From Streptomyces sp. CB09001 (GTDB lineage: Bacteria; Actinomycetota; Actinomycetes; Streptomycetales; Streptomycetaceae): 64,000 nt of DNA. Where the stretch lies: NCBI RefSeq assembly GCF_003369795.1, contig NZ_CP026730.1, positions 2,542,001 through 2,606,000 on the forward strand, in the 5' to 3' direction. The position numbers were made by a program, and so were the translations under genes. Under the pieces are notes generated by a model. The model did no database searches. It was not told the DNA's origin and worked only from the letters and a program-made list of their open reading frames with translations. Of the stretch, positions 16,010-24,291 are shown one piece after another (within the stretch, counting starts at the first letter, position 1; each line of letters begins with the position of its first letter).

Positions 16010-16855
16010 TCAGTCCTTTACCGCTCCGCCGAGGCCGGAGACGAGTCGTCGTTGTACGAGTACGAAGAAGACCAGCACCGGAATCGTCATCACCGTGGAC
16101 GCGGCCATGACGCCGCCCCAGTCGGGATCGTCCGGCTTGTAGAAGACCAGCAGCGCCATCGGCAGCGTCGACTGGGAGGTGTCACTGATGATGAACGACT
16201 TGGCGAACAGGAAGTCGTTCCAGGTCGAGATGAAGGAGAAGACGCTGGTGGCCACAAGACCCGGGAAGACCAGCGGGAAAAGGATCTGCCAGAGAAAGCG
16301 GCTCCGGCTCGCCCCGTCGATGTGGGCGGCCTCTTCCAGGGCCTCCGGCACCGCTTTCACGAAGCCCCGCAGCATCCAGATCGCGAAGGGCAGCGAGAAG
16401 GCGATGTGGGGCAGGATCAGCGAGCCCAGCGTGTTCAGCTGGCCGAAGTCCCGCATGAGGAAGAACAGCGGGATCGTGAGCGCCTCCACGGGCACCATCT
16501 GGGCCACCAGGAACATGATCAGCAGGGTGGTCCGGAAACGGAACCGGAAACGCGTCACCGCGGTCGCCGCGAGGAACGCGATCAACGCCGAGGCGATCAC
16601 CACGGAGCCTGCCACGATCAGGCTGTTGAGAAAGTAGCGGCCGAATTCCTGCTGCTCGAACACCCGCCGGAAGGAGTCCAGCGAGGGGGTCAGCGTCCAG
16701 GGCCGGGGCTCGCTCGACTCGATCTCCCCGGCCGGTTTGAAGGCGCTCAGCACCATCCAGTACAGCGGGAAGGCGACGACCACCGCGATCAGCAGTGCCG
16801 AGGTCTCGGCGGCCAGCCGCCACGGACGGCGCACTCGCGCGCGCGGAAGATTCAC
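16010..16855 (-). CDS. Carbohydrate ABC transporter permease (MalG type)
   Basis: 281 residues with six hydrophobic spans. The EAA loop that contacts the ATPase reads EALEEAAHIDGASRSRFLWQ, with the conserved G-x9-LP pattern continuing to ILFPLVFPG. The family is CUT1: it handles oligosaccharides and uses a shared MsiK-type ATPase encoded elsewhere, consistent with no ATPase gene here. GTG start at 16855 overlaps the upstream permease stop (GTGA). By its position next to the GH20 gene the substrate is probably a GlcNAc-containing oligosaccharide. Confidence 0.9.
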   Translation of the reverse strand: MNLPRARVRRPWRLAAETSALLIAVVVAFPLYWMVLSAFKPAGEIESSEPRPWTLTPSLDSFRRVFEQQEFGRYFLNSLIVAGSVVIASALIAFLAATAVTRFRFRFRTTLLIMFLVAQMVPVEALTIPLFFLMRDFGQLNTLGSLILPHIAFSLPFAIWMLRGFVKAVPEALEEAAHIDGASRSRFLWQILFPLVFPGLVATSVFSFISTWNDFLFAKSFIISDTSQSTLPMALLVFYKPDDPDWGGVMAASTVMTIPVLVFFVLVQRRLVSGLGGAVKD

Positions 16856-17817
16856 AGCTCCTCCCCCTGGCGGCGCAGCAGCCGCAGGTAGACCAGCGTC
16901 ACGGCGAGCAGGATCAGCAGCATGACCACGCCGATCGCGGAGCCCAGGCTGTACTGCGAGGACGCGAAGGCCTTCTGGTAGGCGTAGACGTTGAGGACGA
17001 GGTTCTGGCCGGCGATGCCGCCGCCGTTGGTCATGACGTAGATCTGGGTGAAGACCTTGAAGTCCCAGATGACCGACTGGATGGTGACGACCACCAGGAT
17101 CGGCCGGAGCATCGGCGCGAGCACCGAGCGCCAGATCCGCCACTGCGAGGCCCCGTCCAGCGCGGCGGCCTCAAGGACCTCGGACGGTACGGCCCGGATC
17201 CCGGCGTAGACGGTCACCATGACGAACGGGAAGGAGCACCAGACCACTTCGAGCAGCACGAGCAGGAAGGCGCTGTAGCGCCCGTACGTCCAGGAGTGGT
17301 CGCCGAGGCCCAGCATCCGGTTGACGGGCCCGAAGTCCGGGTCGAACAGCAGCAGCCACACCGTCGACCCGGTGACCGCCGGGGTGGCCCACGCGCCCAG
17401 CCCCGCCAGCATCAACGCCAGCCGAGGCAGGGCCCGCACCCGCGTCAGCAGCACGGCGAGCGCACACCCGACGGCCAGCGTGGACACCACACAGGCGGCC
17501 GCGAACACGACGGTGGCGAGCAGCACCCGCCAGAACTCCCCGTCCCCGAAGAGCTCGGCGTAGTTCCCGAACCCCTGGAACGTCGCCGGCTCCCCACCAC
17601 TGACCTGAGCCTGCGTGTACTCCAGGAACGAGATCAGCCCAAGCTGGTACACGGGGTAGACGAGCAGCCCACCCAGAACGACAAGAGCAGGCGCGAGATA
17701 TATCCAGGGGGTACTGGAGGAGCCCCGATAGGGGCGCGAGGAACTGCGCGAGGAACCACGACGAACCCGCACCCGCCCACGGACAACGCCCCCCGAGCTC
17801 ATAGGCGAACCCGTCAT
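16852..17817 (-). CDS. Carbohydrate ABC transporter permease (MalF type)
   Basis: 321 residues, six spans after a basic Ser/Arg-rich N-terminus. The first span WIYLAPALVVLGGLLVYPVY is typical of MalF-like CUT1 permeases; the EAA loop is VLEAAALDGASQWRIWRS. ATG at 17817 overlaps the TGA of the binding-protein gene. Residues 13-32 are encoded by a copy of a dispersed Streptomyces intergenic repeat (17722-17778), giving RRGSSRSSSRPYRGSS in place of an ordinary cytoplasmic N-terminus. It pairs with the downstream MalG-type permease. Confidence 0.9.
   Translation of the reverse strand: MTGSPMSSGGVVRGRVRVRRGSSRSSSRPYRGSSSTPWIYLAPALVVLGGLLVYPVYQLGLISFLEYTQAQVSGGEPATFQGFGNYAELFGDGEFWRVLLATVVFAAACVVSTLAVGCALAVLLTRVRALPRLALMLAGLGAWATPAVTGSTVWLLLFDPDFGPVNRMLGLGDHSWTYGRYSAFLLVLLEVVWCSFPFVMVTVYAGIRAVPSEVLEAAALDGASQWRIWRSVLAPMLRPILVVVTIQSVIWDFKVFTQIYVMTNGGGIAGQNLVLNVYAYQKAFASSQYSLGSAIGVVMLLILLAVTLVYLRLLRRQGEEL
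17722..17778 (-). repeat. Copy of a dispersed Streptomyces repeat, inside a coding region
   Basis: The + strand reads GCCCCGATAGGGGCGCGAGG then AACTGCGCGAGGAACCACGA and so on. It is closely similar over about 57 bases to the intergenic copy at 21897-21955. Both share the GGGGCGCG.GGAACTGCGCGA core that I recall seeing widely in Streptomyces genomes outside genes. Confidence 0.7.
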
Positions 17818-19112
17818 CCGGCGGAGCCGAACGCGTCGTCCATCTTCCGAGCCGCGTCCCCGGCGGCAGCGCCCACGTCCTTCTTGCCGCTGACCACCTC
17901 CTGGAACATCGTCGGCAGCACCAGCGAGGAGTCGATCGTCGCCCACGCGGGAGAGGCCGGGACGAACTTCGTGCCCGCGGCGAGCGTGTCGACGAACGGC
18001 TTCACGAAGGGCTCCTTGGCCGCCACCTGCTGCCGTACGTCCGTGAAGGTCGGCAGGAAGCCCATCGCGTCGAACAGTTCGCCCTGCGCCTGCTTGGACG
18101 CGAGCCGCTTCATCAGGTCGACGGCGAGGGTGCGGTGCGAGGTGCTCTTCAGGACGCCGATGTTGTTGCCGCCCGCGAAGGCGGGGGCGATGGAGCCGGG
18201 CTCGACGCCGGGCAGCGGCACCACCGCGTACTTGCCCTTCGCCGCGCCGGCCTCCACGGCCTGGTGGCTGAAGTCGCCGCCGATGGCCATGGCCGCCTTG
18301 CCCGAGGCGAAGGCGGTGACGGTGTCGTTGCCGCCCATGCCGGCGCACTTGGCGGCGGGGCAGTTGGCGTCCCCGAACAGGGACGTGTACGCCTTGATGC
18401 CCTTCTGGGCGGCGGCGCTGTCGATCGCGGAGGCGTACGAGCCGCCCTTGCCGCTGGCGAGTTCGCCGCCGTTGGCCCAGATGAACGGCATCGCGCCGTA
18501 GGTGTAGGCGCCGCCGACCGCGATGCCGTAGAGGTCGGGCTTCGCGGCCCGGACCTGCTTCGCGGTGGACGCCAGTTCGGCCAGCGACTTGGGGGGTTCG
18601 AGTCCGAGTTCGTCGAAGACGTCGGTGCGGTAGTAGAGGGCGCGGACGCCGACGAAGTAGGGGGCGCCGTAGACCTTTCCGTCCACGGTGACCGACTGAC
18701 GGGCGGTGGGGTCGGCGTCCTTGGCCTCGTCCCAGGCCGCGAACTCCTCGGATACGTCGGCGAGTCCGCCGTCCTCCACGTAACCGGCGGTGTCGGTGTT
18801 GCCGAACTCGATGACGTCGGGGGCGCTCTTCGGGTCGTTGAAGGCGGCCTTGATGCGCTGGGCGCGGGTCTCGACCGGGATGTACTCCACGGTGACCTTC
18901 GTGTCCGCGTGCGCCTTCTCGAAGTCGGCGAGGGCCGCGTCGACGACCTTTTCCTTCGGCTTGTTGTTGACCTCCTGGAACAGCCAGACGCGCAGGGTGC
19001 CGCTCTTCTCGTCCTTGCCGGAGGAGGAGTTGTCGGACGCCTGGGGTGCGCAGGCCGTCGCGGCGACGACGGCCGCGGCCAGCAGTACGGCAAGGCGGGG
19101 GGCGAGCTTCAT
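17814..19112 (-). CDS. Sugar ABC transporter substrate-binding lipoprotein
   Basis: 432 residues. A signal peptide ends in a lipobox-like VVAATAC with cysteine near residue 24. The mature domain is an extracellular solute-binding family 1 protein: TLRVWLFQEVNNKPKEK, PDVIEFGNTDTAGYVE, GKVYGAPYFVGVRALYYRTD and AMAIGGDFSHQ. It captures sugar for the two downstream permeases. ATG at 19112 has GGAGGAAAG upstream. It is the first gene of the operon binding protein - MalF - MalG - GH20. Two operator-like sequences lie upstream, one resembling a DasR site, so uptake of GlcNAc oligomers is the best guess. Confidence 0.9.
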   Translation of the reverse strand: MKLAPRLAVLLAAAVVAATACAPQASDNSSSGKDEKSGTLRVWLFQEVNNKPKEKVVDAALADFEKAHADTKVTVEYIPVETRAQRIKAAFNDPKSAPDVIEFGNTDTAGYVEDGGLADVSEEFAAWDEAKDADPTARQSVTVDGKVYGAPYFVGVRALYYRTDVFDELGLEPPKSLAELASTAKQVRAAKPDLYGIAVGGAYTYGAMPFIWANGGELASGKGGSYASAIDSAAAQKGIKAYTSLFGDANCPAAKCAGMGGNDTVTAFASGKAAMAIGGDFSHQAVEAGAAKGKYAVVPLPGVEPGSIAPAFAGGNNIGVLKSTSHRTLAVDLMKRLASKQAQGELFDAMGFLPTFTDVRQQVAAKEPFVKPFVDTLAAGTKFVPASPAWATIDSSLVLPTMFQEVVSGKKDVGAAAGDAARKMDDAFGSAG

Positions 19113-19135
19113 GGAGTCTTTCCTCCGGGCGTGCG

Positions 19136-19150
19136 TTGCAACATATGCAA
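19136..19150. promoter_or_regulatory. Palindrome TTGCA-N5-TGCAA ahead of the sugar importer
   Basis: TTGCAACATATGCAA is a perfect 5-5-5 inverted repeat, 24 bases upstream of the binding-protein start codon. The position fits an operator in the leader or promoter. No regulator gene is adjacent in the window. Confidence 0.45.
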
Positions 19151-19206
19151 TGACGGTTTCGCTCTGCACAACACCCAGGAGCGTAGGGAGACATGAACCT
19201 GTCCAC

Positions 19207-19236
19207 AAGAGGTCTGAACCAATTCGTAAACCTCTT
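19207..19236. promoter_or_regulatory. Candidate DasR-responsive element with flanking inverted repeat
   Basis: AGAGGTCTGAACCAAT (19208-19223) matches 12 of 16 positions of the DasR operator A(G/C)TGGTCTAGACCA(G/C)T, as I recall it. It is embedded in a larger inverted repeat AAGAGGT (19207-19213) / ACCTCTT (19230-19236). It lies about 85-105 bases upstream of a sugar importer and hexosaminidase operon, the class of genes DasR represses in the absence of GlcN-6-P. Confidence 0.5.
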
Positions 19237-19255
19237 TGTTAATCAGCCCGACGCA

Positions 19256-19299
19256 CGAAGGCCCCCGGAGTGCGCGCGGGCACACTCCGGGGGCCTTCG
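19256..19299 (-). terminator. Strong hairpin terminator after the DUF3039 gene
   Basis: Perfect 17-bp arms 19256-19272 and 19283-19299 enclose a 10-base loop. It lies 64 bases past the DUF3039 stop and upstream of the sugar importer promoter, so it insulates the two transcripts. Confidence 0.8.
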
Positions 19300-19362
19300 G
19301 GAAGATCTGAGGGGTCTGTACGGGCAGCGGCGCCGCTCTCGGCACCTACTGCGTCTCGGCGC

Positions 19363-19647
19363 CTACTTCTTGTCGCCGCCCTTGCCCTCGTCCCCGCCGC
19401 CGCTCATGGACTCGTAGATCTCCTTGCACATGGGGCAGACCGGGTACTTCTTCGGGTCGCGGCCCGGTACCCAGACCTTGCCGCACAGCGCCACGACGGG
19501 GGTGCCGTCGAGGGCGCTCGCCATGATCTTGTCCTTCTGGACGTAATGCGCGAAGCGCTCGTGATCGCCGTCGCCGTGGGACGTCTGCGGCGTCGGCTCG
19601 ACGAGGGTTCCCGTACCTGTCCCGCGCTCGGGCTCGAGAGTGCTCAT
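19363..19647 (-). CDS. DUF3039 zinc-ribbon-like small protein
   Basis: 94 residues from ATG at 19647 (an upstream in-frame TTG at 19656 is possible). The conserved part is HERFAHYVQKDKIMASALDG then VVALCGKVWVPGRDP and YPVCPMCKEIYE. The cysteines LC...CPMC suggest a metal-binding knuckle. This family occurs throughout actinobacteria next to yqgE and murA; its function is not established. The C-terminus is Gly/Lys rich. It lies 30 bases downstream of the yqgE-like gene on the same strand and probably shares its transcript. Confidence 0.85.
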   Translation of the reverse strand: MSTLEPERGTGTGTLVEPTPQTSHGDGDHERFAHYVQKDKIMASALDGTPVVALCGKVWVPGRDPKKYPVCPMCKEIYESMSGGGDEGKGGDKK

Positions 19648-19677
19648 AACGGCCAAGGGTACTGAAGCTCACACGCT

Positions 19678-20259
19678 TCAGTTGAGCGACGGGTCGTCCG
19701 GATACGTCGCCACCATCGCCAGGTCGCCCCGCTGGCGGCGCAGCACCTCGCGCCAGAGTCTCTCCGGGAACGGCGAGGAGACGTCACCGGGCTCGGACTC
19801 GACCACGTACCAGGCGCCCTCGGTCAGCTCGTCCTCCAGCTGGCCGGGCCCCCAGCCCGCGTATCCGGCGAAGATCCGCAGGGCGCCCACGGCGGACGCC
19901 AGCAGCTCCGGCGGCGCCTCCAGGTCGACCAGGCCGATGGCGCCGTGCACCCGGCGCCAGCCCAGCGGCGCCCGCTCGCCGGACGCCCCGCCGGGGACGA
20001 CCGCGACGCCGAGGGCCGAGTCCAGGGACACCGGGCCGCCCTGGAAGACGACGCCCGGCTCACCGGCCAGGTCCGCCCAGTCCTCCAGGATGTCGCCCAC
20101 GTCGACCGGCGTGGGACGGTTGAGGACGACACCGAGGGAGCCCTCCTCGTCGTGGTCGAGGAGGAGCACCACCGCACGCTCGAAGTTCGGGTCCGCCAGG
20201 GCGGGCGTTGCCACGAGCAGCCGCCCCGTGAGCGAGGACACCTCGGTCATGCCAGACAT
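19678..20259 (-). CDS. YqgE/AlgH family protein
   Basis: 193 residues. Family motifs in order are LTGRLLVATPALADPNFERA, HDEEGSLGVVLNRPT, VFQGGPV, and FAGYAGWGPGQLEDEL then GAWYVV. YqgE/AlgH proteins are small cytoplasmic proteins of uncertain role, often near translation or cell-wall genes. The start ATG at 20259 is followed by a second ATG three codons later; GGGAGGGG lies about 13 bases upstream. It diverges from murA across a 224-bp promoter region. Confidence 0.9.
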   Translation of the reverse strand: MSGMTEVSSLTGRLLVATPALADPNFERAVVLLLDHDEEGSLGVVLNRPTPVDVGDILEDWADLAGEPGVVFQGGPVSLDSALGVAVVPGGASGERAPLGWRRVHGAIGLVDLEAPPELLASAVGALRIFAGYAGWGPGQLEDELTEGAWYVVESEPGDVSSPFPERLWREVLRRQRGDLAMVATYPDDPSLN

Positions 20260-20483
20260 GATCCCGCATGTTCCCCTCCCGTGGGGAGGCAATCGGGGGC
20301 ACGGGAGTGAACACGCACCCGCGCACGTCCCTCGGTCGTGACCCCCCGTACGCGCCGGTGAACACCGCGTGTTGTGACAAATCCATGACGTTGCCGGACC
20401 GTGCGCAGGCGCATGGATGGGGGGTACAAGACGATTACCCTTTCCCTTCTGGCCCCTGCCCAACCCCACGGAACGCGAGATTC

Positions 20484-21830
20484 ATGACCGTCAACGGCGC
20501 TGATGACGTACTGCTTGTCCACGGCGGAACCCCGCTGGAGGGCGAGATCCGGGTCCGCGGTGCGAAGAACCTCGTGCCGAAGGCCATGGTGGCGGCCCTG
20601 CTGGGCAGTGCGCCGAGCCGGCTGCGCAACGTGCCGGACATCCGCGACGTGCGGGTCGTACGCGGACTGCTGCAACTGCACGGGGTGACCGTCCGTCCGG
20701 GCGAGGAGCCCGGCGAGCTGGTGCTCGACCCGACCCACGTGGAGAGCGCGAACGTCGCCGACATCGATGCCCACGCGGGCTCGTCGCGCATCCCGATCCT
20801 GTTCTGCGGCCCGCTGCTGCACCGCCTCGGGCACGCCTTCATCCCGGGCCTGGGCGGCTGCGACATCGGCGGCCGGCCCATCGACTTCCACTTCGACGTG
20901 CTGCGGCAGTTCGGCGCGAAGATCGAGAAGCGGGCGGACGGCCAGTACCTGGAGGCTCCGCAGCGGCTGCGCGGTACGAAGATCAACCTGCCGTACCCGT
21001 CCGTCGGCGCGACCGAGCAGGTGCTGCTGACCGCCGTGCTCGCCGAGGGCGTCACGGAGCTGTCCAACGCGGCCGTGGAGCCGGAGATCGAGGACCTGAT
21101 CTGCGTCCTGCAGAAAATGGGCGCGATCATCGCCATGGACACCGACCGCACCATCCGCGTCACCGGTGTGGACGAGCTGGGCGGCTACACCCACCGTGCC
21201 CTCTCGGACCGCCTGGAGGCCGCCTCCTGGGCCTCCGCGGCACTGGCCACCGAGGGCAACGTCTACGTCCGCGGGGCCCAGCAGCGCTCGATGATGACGT
21301 TCCTCAACACCTTCCGGAAGGTGGGCGGCGCCTTCGAGATCGACGACGAGGGCATACGCTTCTGGCACCCGGGCGGCCGGCTGAAGTCCATCGCCCTGGA
21401 GACGGACGTGCACCCGGGCTTCCAGACCGACTGGCAGCAGCCCCTGGTGGTGGCGCTGACGCAGGCCACGGGGCTGTCCATCGTCCACGAGACGGTCTAC
21501 GAGTCCCGGCTGGGCTTCACCTCGGCGCTCAACCAGATGGGCGCTCACATCCAGCTCTACCGCGAGTGCCTGGGCGGTTCCCACTGCCGTTTCGGCCAGC
21601 GCAACTTCCTGCACTCGGCCGTCGTCTCCGGGCCGACCAAGCTGGAGGGCGCCGACCTGGTCATCCCCGACCTGCGCGGCGGCTTCTCGTACCTGATCGC
21701 CGCCCTCGCGGCCCAGGGCACGTCCCGGGTCCACGGCATCGACCTGATCAACCGCGGCTACGAGAACTTCATGGACAAGCTCGTCGAGCTGGGCGCGAAG
21801 GTGGAACTTCCGGGCAAGGCCCTGGGCTGA
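20484..21830 (+). CDS. murA: UDP-N-acetylglucosamine 1-carboxyvinyltransferase MurA
   Basis: 448 residues, the EPT family length of about 420-450. MurA transfers enolpyruvate from PEP to UDP-GlcNAc, the first committed step of peptidoglycan synthesis in the cytoplasm. The substrate loop carries the catalytic cysteine in GGCDIGGRPIDFH (C115 equivalent of the E. coli enzyme, fosfomycin target). Other motifs are GAKNLVPKAM near the N-terminus, PYPSVGATEQVL, and DLRGGFSYLIAALAAQG near the end. Because cysteine rather than aspartate is present, fosfomycin sensitivity is expected at this enzyme. It is followed by a 22-bp perfect hairpin. Confidence 0.95.
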   Translation: MTVNGADDVLLVHGGTPLEGEIRVRGAKNLVPKAMVAALLGSAPSRLRNVPDIRDVRVVRGLLQLHGVTVRPGEEPGELVLDPTHVESANVADIDAHAGSSRIPILFCGPLLHRLGHAFIPGLGGCDIGGRPIDFHFDVLRQFGAKIEKRADGQYLEAPQRLRGTKINLPYPSVGATEQVLLTAVLAEGVTELSNAAVEPEIEDLICVLQKMGAIIAMDTDRTIRVTGVDELGGYTHRALSDRLEAASWASAALATEGNVYVRGAQQRSMMTFLNTFRKVGGAFEIDDEGIRFWHPGGRLKSIALETDVHPGFQTDWQQPLVVALTQATGLSIVHETVYESRLGFTSALNQMGAHIQLYRECLGGSHCRFGQRNFLHSAVVSGPTKLEGADLVIPDLRGGFSYLIAALAAQGTSRVHGIDLINRGYENFMDKLVELGAKVELPGKALG

Positions 21831-21838
21831 GGCCCCGT

Positions 21839-21886
21839 ACGCCGGTGGGGCGGTCACCCGGACTCGGGTGACCGCCCCACCGGCGT
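21839..21886 (+). terminator. Perfect 22-bp hairpin terminator after murA
   Basis: Arms 21839-21860 and 21865-21886 are exactly complementary with a 4-base loop (GACT). It begins 8 bases after the murA stop. There is no T-run, as is usual in Streptomyces. Confidence 0.85.
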
Positions 21887-21896
21887 TGAGTGGAGC

Positions 21897-21955
21897 GCCC
21901 CGCAAGGGGCGCGGGGAACTGCGCGACCAGCCACGAACGACCCGCAGCCGCGAAA
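21897..21955 (+). repeat. Dispersed Streptomyces intergenic repeat
   Basis: It reads GCCCCGCAAGGGGCGCGGGG then AACTGCGCGACCAGCCACGA and ends near CCCGCAGCC. The first 20 bases can fold (GCCCC-GCAA-GGGGC). A diverged second copy lies at 17722-17778. Here it sits between the murA terminator and the HU gene, its usual intergenic setting. Confidence 0.7.
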
Positions 21956-22019
21956 CGGCCGCATCCCGAACGAACGATCCGCGCAGTCCCCTTCGCTCAA
22001 AAGCGGAGCGCCTACGCGC

Positions 22020-22301
22020 TTACTTGCCCTTGGCGGCTTCCTTGAGCTTGGAGCCCGCCGAGACCTTGACGCTGTAGCCGGCCGGAATCTGGATCGGCTC
22101 GCCGGTCTGCGGGTTGCGGGCGGTGCGAGCGGCACGGTGGGTGCGCTCGAAGGTCAGGAAGCCGGGGATGGTGACCTTCTCGTCGCCCTTGGAGACGATG
22201 TCGCCGACAACCTCGGCGAAGGCGGCCAGCACGGCGTCGGCGTCCTTGCGGGTCACCTCGGCGCGGTCGGCCAGCGCGGCCACCAGCTCACTGCGGTTCA
22301 T
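22020..22301 (-). CDS. hupA: HU-type nucleoid-associated DNA-binding protein
   Basis: 93 residues: MNRSELVAALADRAEVTRKD at the start, the DNA-binding arm GFLTFERTHRAARTARNPQT with the usual RNPQTGE, and GEPIQIPAGYSVKVSAGSKL at the end. HU bends and compacts DNA as a dimer. This is the short vegetative HU; the longer Lys-rich HupS-type tail is absent. GGAG lies 7 bases before the ATG. The neighbours (murA, malic enzyme) match the S. coelicolor hupA (SCO2950) context as I recall it. Confidence 0.93.
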   Translation of the reverse strand: MNRSELVAALADRAEVTRKDADAVLAAFAEVVGDIVSKGDEKVTIPGFLTFERTHRAARTARNPQTGEPIQIPAGYSVKVSAGSKLKEAAKGK

Positions 22302-22654
22302 GTTGTTACTCCCGTGTTCTTCTTGCCGTTGAGGCGTGCCACGCGGCGGAGCCGCATGTTGGGCACAGCGATGCCGATGCTGCCAGGGCCCTCTGACATT
22401 CCCCGGACCCGGGTCGGTCGTCAGACCCTCGCGCCCAGGGAGGCATCCTGCCTCCACCTGCGGCGGTAAAGCCAATCCGGCACCCCCAGGAGGTCGTGAG
22501 AACACCCTTGGGAGTCACACGCCGAGAGGGCCTGAGCCTTGCGCAACCCTAGAGGGCGATCCGAGGCCCGACATCCCGCGACGCGCCGGAGGGGCGGCCC
22601 GCCGTGGTGATCCTCACCACCACGCCACAGGCCGCCTTCCCCCGCCGGGGGAAA
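22302..22654. other. HU gene promoter region and malic enzyme 3' flank
   Basis: 353 bp without a gene. A hairpin GGAGGCA-TCC-TGCCTCC (22439-22455) lies in the probable HU leader or promoter. At 22637-22653, TTCCCCC-GCC-GGGGGAA forms a hairpin directly after the malic enzyme TAG and is its likely terminator. I see no convincing -35/-10 pair or small ORF. Confidence 0.5.
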
Positions 22655-24070
22655 CTACGCCACCACTCCGGCGGCCTTCGCCGCATCGCGTACGGCGCCC
22701 GCGACGGCACCGGCGACCTTGTCGTTGAAGACGCTGGGGATGATGTAGTTCGGGTTGATCTCGTCCTCGGTCACCACGTCCGCGAGGGCGTGTGCGGCCG
22801 CAAGCATCATCTCGGTGTTGACGGTGCGGGACTGCGCGTCCAGCAGGCCGCGGAACACGCCCGGGAAGACCAGCACGTTGTTGATCTGGTTCGGGAAGTC
22901 CGAGCGGCCGGTGGCGACGACCGCGGCCGTCTCCCGGGCGATCGCCGGGTCCACCTCGGGGTCGGGGTTCGCGAGCGCGAACACGATCGCGCCGTCGGCC
23001 ATGGCGGCCACGTCCTCGCCGTCCAGGACGTTGGGGGCGGAGACGCCGATGAAGACGTCCGCGCCGTGCACGGCCTCCTTGAGGGTGCCGGTGAGACCCT
23101 CGGGGTTGGTGTTGTCGGCGATCCAGCGCAGGGCGGACTCGGGCGCGGCGTCCACCAGGTCGGCGCGGCCCGTGTGCACGACGCCGTGGATGTCGGCGAC
23201 GACGGCGTTCTTCACCCCGGCGGCGAGCAGCAGCTTGAGGATGGCCGTACCGGCCGCGCCGGCGCCGGACATGACGACCCGTACGTTCTCGATGGGCTTG
23301 CCCACCACGCGCAGGGCGTTGGTCAGCGCGGCGAGGACGACGATGGCGGTGCCGTGCTGGTCGTCGTGGAAGACGGGGATGTCCAGGGCCTCGCGCAGCC
23401 GGGCCTCGATCTCGAAGCAGCGGGGCGCGGAGATGTCCTCCAGGTTGATGCCGGCGAAGCCCGGGGCGATGGCCTTGACGATCTCGACGATCGCGTCGGT
23501 GTCCTGGGTGTCCAGGCAGAGCGGCCAGGCGTCGATGCCGGCGAACCGCTTGAACAGGGCCGCCTTGCCCTCCATCACCGGCAGCGCGGCCTTCGGGCCG
23601 ATGTTGCCCAGGCCCAGCACGGCGGAGCCGTCCGTCACGACCGCAACGGAATTGCGCTTGATGGTGAGGCGGCGGGCGTCCTCGGGGTTCTCGGCGATCG
23701 CCATGCAGACCCGGGCCACACCGGGCGTGTAGACCATGGACAGGTCGTCGCGGTTGCGGATGGGGTGCTTGGACTGCATCTCGATCTTGCCACCGAGGTG
23801 CATGAGGAAGGTACGGTCGGAGACCTTGCCCAGGCTGACGCCCTCGATGCCCCGCAGCTGCTCCACGATCTCGTCGGCGTGGGCGGTCGAGCCGGCCGCG
23901 ATGGTGACGTCGATACGCAGCTTGTCGTGGCCGGAGGCCGTGACGTCGAGGCCGGTGACCGAGCCGCCCGCGGACTCCACCGCCGTGGTGAGCTGCGAGA
24001 CGGCGGTTCCGCCGGCGGGCACCTCCAGTCGGACCGTCATCGAGTAGGAGACGCTGGGCGCCGTTGCCAT
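22655..24070 (-). CDS. NAD-dependent malic enzyme with N-terminal ACT-like domain
   Basis: 471 residues. Residues 8-85 form an ACT-like regulatory domain (SMTVRLEVPAGGTAVSQL, HDKLRIDVTI). The malic enzyme part has MVYTPGVARVCMAI, the catalytic lysine region GLGNIGPKAALPVMEGKA, FHDDQHGTAIVVLAAL and a Rossmann motif SGAGAAGTAIL for NAD(P). The end has SDFPNQINNVLVFPGVFRG. It oxidatively decarboxylates malate to pyruvate. ATG at 24070 follows GAGGAAG. Bacterial-type short malic enzymes of this order are often NAD-linked; the cofactor is inferred. An inverted repeat at 24160-24176 lies in its upstream region. Confidence 0.92.
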   Translation of the reverse strand: MATAPSVSYSMTVRLEVPAGGTAVSQLTTAVESAGGSVTGLDVTASGHDKLRIDVTIAAGSTAHADEIVEQLRGIEGVSLGKVSDRTFLMHLGGKIEMQSKHPIRNRDDLSMVYTPGVARVCMAIAENPEDARRLTIKRNSVAVVTDGSAVLGLGNIGPKAALPVMEGKAALFKRFAGIDAWPLCLDTQDTDAIVEIVKAIAPGFAGINLEDISAPRCFEIEARLREALDIPVFHDDQHGTAIVVLAALTNALRVVGKPIENVRVVMSGAGAAGTAILKLLLAAGVKNAVVADIHGVVHTGRADLVDAAPESALRWIADNTNPEGLTGTLKEAVHGADVFIGVSAPNVLDGEDVAAMADGAIVFALANPDPEVDPAIARETAAVVATGRSDFPNQINNVLVFPGVFRGLLDAQSRTVNTEMMLAAAHALADVVTEDEINPNYIIPSVFNDKVAGAVAGAVRDAAKAAGVVA

Positions 24071-24159
24071 GGCCGACTTCCTCTGCTTTCACCGTGTAAC
24101 TGGGTTGTGCCGTCCGATCGTCGCACCTACCACTGGGTACGCGGTAGCCGCCCCGGATT

Positions 24160-24176
24160 GCGAACTTTTTGTTCGC
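24160..24176. promoter_or_regulatory. Inverted repeat GCGAAC-TTTTT-GTTCGC upstream of malic enzyme
   Basis: A perfect 6-5-6 palindrome 90 bases upstream of the malic enzyme start. It looks like a LexA box, but the spacer is 5 rather than 4 bases. It could be an operator or a small hairpin. Confidence 0.4.
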
Positions 24177-24291
24177 TCCGATTTCGGAAAACGACTTCCA
24201 CCATACGAGAAGTGGCCCGTCGGGGGAAGGGGTCACCGGAAGCGACGGGCGGGACGCGCCCGGGTCGCGCAAGGAACCCGCGGGACGGGAA

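Noticed and set aside
24160..24176. LexA (SOS) box controlling malic enzyme or helD
   Set aside because: The spacer is 5 bases instead of 4 and it lies on the malic enzyme side, so it is kept only as a generic inverted repeat.
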